This document shows, in pieces, positions 50,900-56,335 of a DNA stretch of 56,335 bases (position 1 is its first letter; every line of letters begins with the position of its first letter). Source of the stretch: Lachnoclostridium sp. An131 (GTDB lineage: Bacteria > Bacillota > Clostridia > Lachnospirales > Lachnospiraceae); contig NZ_NFLI01000021.1 in the NCBI RefSeq assembly GCF_002160825.1, positions 1 through 56,335 of the forward strand, in the 5' to 3' direction. Made by a program: the position numbers and the translations under genes. Under the pieces are notes generated by a model that did no database searches, was not told where the DNA came from, and saw nothing but the letters and a program-made list of their open reading frames with translations.

Positions 50900-53256
50900 T
50901 ATTCGTTCAGATATTCCAGAAGCAGCAGAAAAATCACATAGATTTCCTGGCGGCTGATATTCAGAGAACCGAGCTCTCTTGGCTGAAGCAGCTTTTTCTC
51001 TACCAGCTCATATACCATACTGTACTGCTCCAGCAGCTTATCAGAAAAGCGGACGGCAAGGGGAAGCTTCTGAATGCTTCTTGATATCAGGAAGTTGCCG
51101 TGCAGCAGAAAATCGAGAACCAGGCGGGCGCTGGTAAACAGGCCCAGACGGCTGCAGATATCCTTGAGAATATCGAAGAGAAGCTTATTGGCCAGAATAG
51201 TATTGTTCAACTCAAAGAAGGAATCGAACTGAGAGCCCAAAATGGACAGAATGTAGTTGTCCGGGTACCTGGAGACGACCCGTTCGAGCTCTGCCTGTTC
51301 CTTCTTTCTTTCATTCAGGAGCTTGCGGAACATGGAGACAGCGTGGATATTCTGGCTGCGGCTGACCGTGTAAATACGATTCAGCAGGGACAGATTTACC
51401 GGGTTGAGAGACAGCGCGACCAGATTGACCGAAGCACTGATCTGCTGAGCCAGCGAGGTCAGAGGCTCCCTGTCGCACAAAATCAGAAACTCCTTGCTCA
51501 TATCCAGCTGCCGGAAAAGATTGATTTGTCTTCTTGCGTATCTGTCAAAGCTTTCGGCATCCTCTTCTGTGTAATCCAGAGTGTAAAAGGAACGTGTTTC
51601 CGTAACATAATTCATGTAGTGAGCGTAATTGCGCGCCATTTGAGGCTGATGCAGCACCAGGACATATACAATGGTGCTCTTCTGCAGGCCGAGAAGCGCA
51701 TAGTGAAGAAAGGCCTGAATGTAGGCCTTGTTTTCGGCAGAAAACTCTCTGGCATGCTGCAGCTCGATCCGGTCAATAATGGTGTCTGCGGGCTCCAGAG
51801 CAGGTAGGCTGCAGATAAAATCTGTCTTCAGGGGCGCGTTTTCAATATGAAAGGCTCCGCGCACCATGGCGTCCAGAATTTCGGTCAGCCGCCGTGAAAG
51901 GGCAGTGTCAAAACGCAGAGCTGTCTTGGCCAGAGCGGTTTTGATCAGATACTGGATACGGAAAAGTGAGGCCTGCTCCTCCGTAAAGGGCTGGGCATCC
52001 AGTGAGGTGTCCGTCTCCAGAACGTCACGCCGGGCAATGTCCTGCAGAAAGTGACGCGGTTTTAAGGCCATCAGCGAGGATACCTGGCTGTTGGTCAGAT
52101 AATCCAGAACGCTGCAGGGGGTCTGCGGATAAAAATCCACGAATGCAGGGATAGACTGCTCTACAATCAGTGCGGCCTCCCGGGTCTGGAGATCCTTTTT
52201 GTGCCTGGGACGCACAATATTTTCGGAAAAGGATTCCAGGGATAGATGTACGGGACTGCTCCCGGACAGATAGATGCAGTGGGAAAGAGCGTAATTGATT
52301 TCGTTTTTCAGTTCATAAATATTGTAAGAATAGTTGGTGCTGAGCAGGCTGACGATCACATCGCTCCCCATGTGGATCTGTATATTGTTGAAATCAGCGG
52401 CTTCCTGGACAAAGGTAAGAATCAGCTTAATCTTTTCCAGAGGAGTACGCTCGTCCAGGCTGGGAAAGCGGACGATGCATGGCGTCAGTGAGGAAAATTC
52501 CTGCAGATTGGAAATTTCCCTGTCAAACAGAAAAAACAATGCCGGAGGCCTGCAGCCGGCATTTTTATACAGGCTTGCAATGTCATTCTTCAGAGAATAA
52601 ATGGTATCCGGCAGCAGCTCATCATGGACCTCAATCAGGATCATGGCCGTCTGCTGGGGATCGAGCTGCTCCAGAAAACGAAGCAGGTTCAGCTGGATTT
52701 CGTGATAGGCACAGGTGAAGCTGCGGCTTCCCGGAGGAAAAATATTTTTGTCCTGAGAATAACGGAAGAGCTGTTCGCAGAAGTGTTTCTTTCCGCAGCC
52801 CTTTTCTCCTGTCACAATGAAGAGCAGGGGCTCCCTGGGCGGACACAGGAGAACGGGAAGCAGCTTGTCTACAGTTTCCTTCAACGCTTCTCTGGGCAGA
52901 TTGCCAATGATATCAAAGTCCTTGGCAGAGGCTTTGTACTCGTCCGTACTGCCCGGGTGCAGATGCTCTTTTAAAGCTGACAGAGAGGGAACGATCTGGG
53001 GTATCTTGGCATAGGGGAACTCTTCGGAAAGGACATCGCGGGAAATGAAAATGGTGGGCCGTCCGTTTATTTTAATAAGAAGAAGCTCGTTAAACAGCTG
53101 GTTCAGAATTCTTGAGACATTACTCCGATCCATTTTCAGATCAAGAGCCAGGTTCAGGGCGTTGCACTGCTCAAACGAAAGGCTCCCGTCAAGGACAGAG
53201 GCCCTTGTATAGTCAATAATTTTTTCCAGTATTGTACTTTTGCGATAGTTTTCCAT
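50899..53256 (-). CDS. LevR-like PRD regulator with degenerate AAA+ domain
   Basis: A 785-residue PTS-linked regulator of LevR/DagR layout. Residues 1-75 look like a helix-turn-helix (MDRSNVSRILNQLFNELLLI); an AAA+-like domain follows with GEKGCGKK at 150-157 as Walker A. The usual GAFTGA sigma-54 contact is absent and the Walker B strand reads AMILIEVHDE, so sigma-54 activation is unlikely. The C-terminal half has a PRD-like segment, a EIIA-Man-like segment (STIVYVLVLHQPQMARNYAH) and a second PRD-like segment. GGAGG five bases upstream fixes the ATG at 53256. It is divergent from the dehydrogenase/aldolase operon, its probable target. Confidence 0.75.
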   Translation of the reverse strand: MENYRKSTILEKIIDYTRASVLDGSLSFEQCNALNLALDLKMDRSNVSRILNQLFNELLLIKINGRPTIFISRDVLSEEFPYAKIPQIVPSLSALKEHLHPGSTDEYKASAKDFDIIGNLPREALKETVDKLLPVLLCPPREPLLFIVTGEKGCGKKHFCEQLFRYSQDKNIFPPGSRSFTCAYHEIQLNLLRFLEQLDPQQTAMILIEVHDELLPDTIYSLKNDIASLYKNAGCRPPALFFLFDREISNLQEFSSLTPCIVRFPSLDERTPLEKIKLILTFVQEAADFNNIQIHMGSDVIVSLLSTNYSYNIYELKNEINYALSHCIYLSGSSPVHLSLESFSENIVRPRHKKDLQTREAALIVEQSIPAFVDFYPQTPCSVLDYLTNSQVSSLMALKPRHFLQDIARRDVLETDTSLDAQPFTEEQASLFRIQYLIKTALAKTALRFDTALSRRLTEILDAMVRGAFHIENAPLKTDFICSLPALEPADTIIDRIELQHAREFSAENKAYIQAFLHYALLGLQKSTIVYVLVLHQPQMARNYAHYMNYVTETRSFYTLDYTEEDAESFDRYARRQINLFRQLDMSKEFLILCDREPLTSLAQQISASVNLVALSLNPVNLSLLNRIYTVSRSQNIHAVSMFRKLLNERKKEQAELERVVSRYPDNYILSILGSQFDSFFELNNTILANKLLFDILKDICSRLGLFTSARLVLDFLLHGNFLISRSIQKLPLAVRFSDKLLEQYSMVYELVEKKLLQPRELGSLNISRQEIYVIFLLLLEYLNE

Positions 53257-53276
53257 AAAATCCTCCGGAAATTTAG

Positions 53277-53337
53277 TGCCATATTGTGGCAAATATGAGA
53301 ATGATCAGAATAAGCGTGTAAAAATTGAGGGGGGGGG
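53277..53337. repeat. Dyad and G9 tract in the LevR-dehydrogenase intergenic region
   Basis: TGCCATATTGTGGCA (53277-53291) lies 20 bases before the LevR-like start and shares GTGGCAA with the palindrome at 50805. A run of nine G residues occupies 53329-53337; such tracts are prone to slippage. Confidence 0.5.
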
Positions 53338-53422
53338 TAAAAACACTTGCTGCTTAAATTATAAAAAAATAGGGCGAAAAGGTCAATAAATATACGGGAA
53401 AAACAGAAAAAGAATGTAATAG

Positions 53423-53499
53423 AGTGTTACACACTATGTAAAAATGGGCTTTTTGACGTAAAAAAGCATTTGTGATATAGTCATTGTGGTAAAAATGAC
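53423..53499 (+). promoter_or_regulatory. Promoter and dyads of the sugar-acid operon
   Basis: TTGACG (53453-53458) and TATAGT (53476-53481) are 17 bp apart, 40 bases before the first dehydrogenase gene. AGTGT-TAC-ACACT (53423-53435) lies 17 bases upstream of the -35, where an activator would bind. A second imperfect dyad, GTCATT with AATGAC, spans 53481-53499 after the -10, a repressor-like position. Confidence 0.65.
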
Positions 53500-53522
53500 G
53501 GAAAAGGAGGGGAGGTTAGAAA

Positions 53523-54443
53523 ATGAAGTTGTTAATTACATCCAATTCATTTGGAAGCGCTGATCCAGGCGTTTTCGAGGAACTGGAGGAAGCGGGCTTC
53601 GAAATTCAGAGAAATCCTTATGGAAGGATTATGAATGAGGATGAGCTGATGGAGCTTCTTTCTGATAAGGATGCCGTAATTCTTGGAACAGAGAATCTGA
53701 CAGACCGGGTGATTGACGCCTGTAAGAAGTTAAAGGTGGTTTCCCGGTACGGAGTAGGCTGCGATCATGTAGATATAGAATCTCTGAAAAGGCACGGCAT
53801 AGCTCTTGAGATAGCCAGAAATGCAAACAGTGAAGCGGTGGCTGATCACGCAGTGGCTATGATGCTGAGCCTGGCGCACAATCTCCCGGCGGCAGACGCA
53901 GATTTCCGAAGAGGAGTGTGGAAGAAGAGAAAGGGAGTGGATCTCTTTCACAGCAAGGTCGGAATCATCGGCCTGGGAGCTATCGGCCGGGGCGTTGCGA
54001 GAAGAGTTTCCGGATTTCAGTGTGAAATTTATGCTTTTGATCAATATTATGATGAGAATTTTATGGAAGAGTTCCATGTAAGAAAGGCAGATATTCCTTC
54101 CATACTGCAGAGCTGTGATTTTATCAGCCTGCATCTTCCGGCGGTGGAAGCCTTCCGCGGCCTGATAGGCCGGGAAACGCTGGGAATGATGAAGGATACC
54201 GCGATTCTGGTGAATACAGCCAGAGCGGAGCTGGTAGATAAGGAAGCGGTTCTGGAGGCACTCAAAGAACACAGGCTTGGCGGATACGGGGCGGATGTGT
54301 TCTGGGATGAGCCCTCGACGGACGCTGAGCTGTCTGAATGTGAGAATACGGTGCTGACGCCCCATATGGCAGCGGTCACGGACGGAGCGGTCCGCGAAAT
54401 GTCGAGAATATCAGCGGAAAATGTATTAAAGCATTTTAGATAA
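53523..54443 (+). CDS. D-2-hydroxyacid dehydrogenase (phosphoglycerate dehydrogenase-like)
   Basis: A 306-residue NAD-dependent D-isomer-specific 2-hydroxyacid dehydrogenase. The NAD loop is VGIIGLGAIGRGVARRV; the catalytic Arg lies in LVNTARAELVDKEA, where it is shifted from the usual NTARG, and the catalytic His is in LTPHMAA. SRYGVGCDHVD is the substrate-binding strand. Serine biosynthesis is less likely than sugar-acid metabolism, given the paralogue and aldolase after it. AGGAGGGGAGG precedes the ATG by 6 bases or so. Confidence 0.85.
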   Translation: MKLLITSNSFGSADPGVFEELEEAGFEIQRNPYGRIMNEDELMELLSDKDAVILGTENLTDRVIDACKKLKVVSRYGVGCDHVDIESLKRHGIALEIARNANSEAVADHAVAMMLSLAHNLPAADADFRRGVWKKRKGVDLFHSKVGIIGLGAIGRGVARRVSGFQCEIYAFDQYYDENFMEEFHVRKADIPSILQSCDFISLHLPAVEAFRGLIGRETLGMMKDTAILVNTARAELVDKEAVLEALKEHRLGGYGADVFWDEPSTDAELSECENTVLTPHMAAVTDGAVREMSRISAENVLKHFR

Positions 54444-54487
54444 TGCGGGCGGCGGACAGAGATCCTTTTATAAAATGAGGTAGAGAG

Positions 54488-55465
54488 ATGAACAAGCTGG
54501 CAATTATCAATATTACAAGCTTTGGAAGAGAATTCCCAGAGAATCTTGAGGAGCTTGAGGCTCGCGTGGAGGTGGAGAAAATGCTCCTTCCTGAGGAGAC
54601 GACGCAGGAGGAGCTGGCAGAGAGGCTGCGCGGTTTCCGGTATGTGTTTCTCGGGAATCATCCCTATTTTGGGGAAACCTTCTTTTCATTGAACCAGGAT
54701 GTGAAGCTGATTGCCCGCCATGGCATCGGATATAACAACGTAGATGTCAAAAGCGCTGCCCTCCATGGAGTCTATGCGACCACGATTCCCCACGAGGTAG
54801 AAAACGACGCGGTGGCTGAGCAGGCGGCAGCCCTGCTCTTTGCGGCGGCCAAGAATATCATTACGGCGGACGGAAAGGCCAGAAGCGGAAACTGGAACAC
54901 AGACCGCCAGGAGCTGGTAGGGTACCAGATTCGGGATGCGGTGACGGGGATTATCGGTCTGGGAAGCATCGGAGGCCGTTTTGCACAGATTATGAAATAT
55001 GGCTTCAACAACCGTGTAATCGTGTATGACCCATATCTGGAGGACAGGAAGATTCGAAATATGGGCTATGAGCCGGTATCTCTGGAAGAGCTTCTCAGCC
55101 AGGCAGATTTTGTGTCTGTCCACTGCAGCCTGAACGCCTCTACCGAAAAGCTGATAGACGCCGGGAGGCTGAAGCTGATGAAACGGGACGCAATTCTCGT
55201 CAATACAGCCAGGGGCGCCATTGTGGATGAAATGGCGGTTTATGAGGCGGTGAAGAACAGAGAGATCTTCGCCTACGCCGCAGATGCGGCTGCGGTAGAG
55301 CCGATACCGGCAGATCATCCCCTGTGCGGAATTCCACATGTAATTATCACTCCGCACAGTGCAATCTACAACCGGACCTGTATGTATCAGATGAACCGCA
55401 AGGTTATGGAAGACCTGTATCTGATGGAAGCAGGGAAGGAGCCAAAAGGCATTGTCACAGAGTGA
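54488..55465 (+). CDS. Second D-2-hydroxyacid dehydrogenase
   Basis: A 325-residue member of the same family as the preceding gene but clearly diverged. Substrate strand ARHGIGYNNVDVKSA, NAD loop GIIGLGSIGGRFAQI, catalytic Arg in VNTARGAIVDE and His in ITPHSAIY. Two such enzymes before a KDPG-type aldolase suggest handling of two 2-keto/2-hydroxy acids or epimerization through a keto form. The GAGGTAGAG site lies 6 bases before the ATG. Confidence 0.85.
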   Translation: MNKLAIINITSFGREFPENLEELEARVEVEKMLLPEETTQEELAERLRGFRYVFLGNHPYFGETFFSLNQDVKLIARHGIGYNNVDVKSAALHGVYATTIPHEVENDAVAEQAAALLFAAAKNIITADGKARSGNWNTDRQELVGYQIRDAVTGIIGLGSIGGRFAQIMKYGFNNRVIVYDPYLEDRKIRNMGYEPVSLEELLSQADFVSVHCSLNASTEKLIDAGRLKLMKRDAILVNTARGAIVDEMAVYEAVKNREIFAYAADAAAVEPIPADHPLCGIPHVIITPHSAIYNRTCMYQMNRKVMEDLYLMEAGKEPKGIVTE

Positions 55466-55521
55466 GCAGCAAGAGAGTGAAGTGTAAAAACAGGTCACAG
55501 ACAAAAAAGGAGCGAAAGAGT

Positions 55522-56181
55522 ATGAGCAGATCAGACACAATTCAGAAGATTGAGAAAAATAAGATTATTGTTATCACAAGAGGCATCTACGGGGAAGAGC
55601 TGCTGAGACTAAGCGAGGCCCTGTATGAAGGGGGAATCCGGGCGTTCGAGATTACTTACGATCCCGCAGATCCGAATACGCTGGATACCATCAAAAAAAA
55701 TGTGGAAGCTCTGGATGCGAAATTTCAGGGAAAGCTGCTTCTGGGCGTAGGAACCGTGCTGAACCGGGAGCAGGTAAGAAACGCGAAGGAGGCCGGCGCA
55801 AAATTTATTGTATCTCCAAACTTCTCCAGAGCGGTGGTAGAGGAGACGCTGGAGCAGGAGCTGGTGTCCATGCCGGGCGCGATGACACCGACAGAAATCT
55901 GCGAGGCAGATGAGGCAGGGGCTGATTTTATCAAGCTGTTTCCGGCAGGAACCCTGGGACTCAAGTACTGCAAGGACATCTATGCGCCGCTTCACCATGT
56001 AAAATACATCGCGACAGTAGGTGTGACGGAGGAGACCTTCCGTCAGTACCTGGAGATTGGATTTGCAGGAGCGGGTATCAGCAGCATGCTGGTGGACAAG
56101 AAGCTGCGCGCGGAAGGAAATTATGCGGAGCTGACTGAGCGGGCAAGAAGATTTACCGCGATCGCAGAAGCTTTTTCATAA
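55522..56181 (+). CDS. eda: KDPG/KHG-type bifunctional aldolase
   Basis: A 219-residue class I aldolase of the Eda family, cleaving 2-keto-3-deoxy-6-phosphogluconate-like acids to pyruvate and an aldehyde. The Schiff-base Lys is in GADFIKLFPAG, the catalytic Glu in IRAFEITYDPAD, and GVGTVLN and VSMPGAMTPTE are family motifs. AGGAGCG precedes the ATG at 55522; the in-frame ORF extends upstream into the dehydrogenase gene but is not used. It ends the visible operon. Confidence 0.88.
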   Translation: MSRSDTIQKIEKNKIIVITRGIYGEELLRLSEALYEGGIRAFEITYDPADPNTLDTIKKNVEALDAKFQGKLLLGVGTVLNREQVRNAKEAGAKFIVSPNFSRAVVEETLEQELVSMPGAMTPTEICEADEAGADFIKLFPAGTLGLKYCKDIYAPLHHVKYIATVGVTEETFRQYLEIGFAGAGISSMLVDKKLRAEGNYAELTERARRFTAIAEAFS

Positions 56182-56191
56182 TTAAAAATCC

Positions 56192-56335
56192 GCCAGGCGA
56201 AAGAACGCCTGGCAGAAATAAAAGAAAGGTAGTGTCAAATGAGTTATGAAAAAATGAAGTCTAAGAAATAGGCTCAGATTGAACCTTGAAAATTGCAGAT
56301 ATGATGTTTGATGGCAGCTTACGCCACCCTTGACA
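56192..56335 (+). other. Hairpin and short leader-like ORF at the window edge
   Basis: GCCAGGCG and CGCCTGGC (56192-56213) form an 8-bp stem without a T run, so more likely an intercistronic hairpin than a terminator. A 10-codon ORF (56239-56271, MSYEKMKSKK) follows AAAGAAAGG and then stops. The remaining 64 bases show no gene and end abruptly; a broken or leader-type next gene, or the edge of an insertion element, cannot be told apart here. Confidence 0.35.

Noticed and set aside
53257-53300. Possible sigma-54 (-24/-12) promoter before the LevR-like gene (TGGCAC with TTCC)
   Set aside because: The -12 element lacks the required GC; the match is only the TGGCAC half and falls beside the ribosome site.

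Overview
The window looks like a chromosomal segment of a low-to-mid-GC, Gram-positive, endospore-forming gut anaerobe of the Lachnospiraceae type (Clostridium cluster XIVa). Evidence: an alpha/beta small acid-soluble spore protein, a YtvI-like sporulation membrane protein, a free Spo0A DNA-binding domain, the order tig-clpP-clpX-lon-engB, AGGAGG-type ribosome sites and DUF4364/TIGR01212 neighbours. No rRNA, CRISPR array, complete prophage or complete transposon was seen; one tRNA-Leu(TAG) is present.

Layout. (1) 1-4.1 kb: a 23-bp perfect inverted repeat (1-23 and 359-381) brackets about 335 bp just upstream of a 1,198-residue, twin-vWA, wall-anchored surface protein; this resembles an invertible promoter. 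(2) 4.7-10.9 kb, minus strand: a compact vanG-type D-Ala-D-Ser cluster, vanR-vanS-vanG-vanXY followed by vanT split into a membrane acyltransferase-like gene and a separate serine-racemase gene. Three GTCAC repeats at an 11-bp period lie upstream of vanG. (3) 11-19 kb: tRNA-Leu, a GNAT acetyltransferase, two gene remnants, an EcsC protein, an E2/CAT-fold protein that lacks the catalytic His, a sugar-binding lipoprotein translationally coupled to pyrC, and small regulators. (4) 19.6-24.5 kb: ssp gene, then a four-gene operon combining a binding-protein/vWA lipoprotein, XpaC, a second binding protein and TelA. (5) 24.8-32.2 kb: tig, clpP, clpX, lon, engB and ytvI-like genes. (6) 32.3-37.8 kb: DUF4364, radical SAM and Spo0A-C genes on the minus strand, then a WbpM-like dehydratase and a Wzz-like protein with a kinase-like tail that lacks a P-loop. 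(7) 38-48.9 kb: two paralogous heterodimeric ABC exporters, separated by a truncated ParE toxin/Phd antitoxin pair with a 162-bp inverted-repeat element, a MATE pump and MarR regulators with clear operators. (8) 49-56.2 kb: sugar and sugar-acid metabolism: an SDR (sorbitol-6-phosphate dehydrogenase-like), a DeoR repressor, a large LevR-like PRD regulator, two D-2-hydroxyacid dehydrogenases and a KDPG-type aldolase, plus a candidate small RNA of about 100 nt.

The best candidates for something undescribed are the 5' invertible segment with its surface protein, the TelA-XpaC-binding protein-vWA operon, the split VanT, the candidate sRNA and the inverted-repeat element that cuts parE. All functions are inferred from reading translated sequence and motifs; no database search was run.
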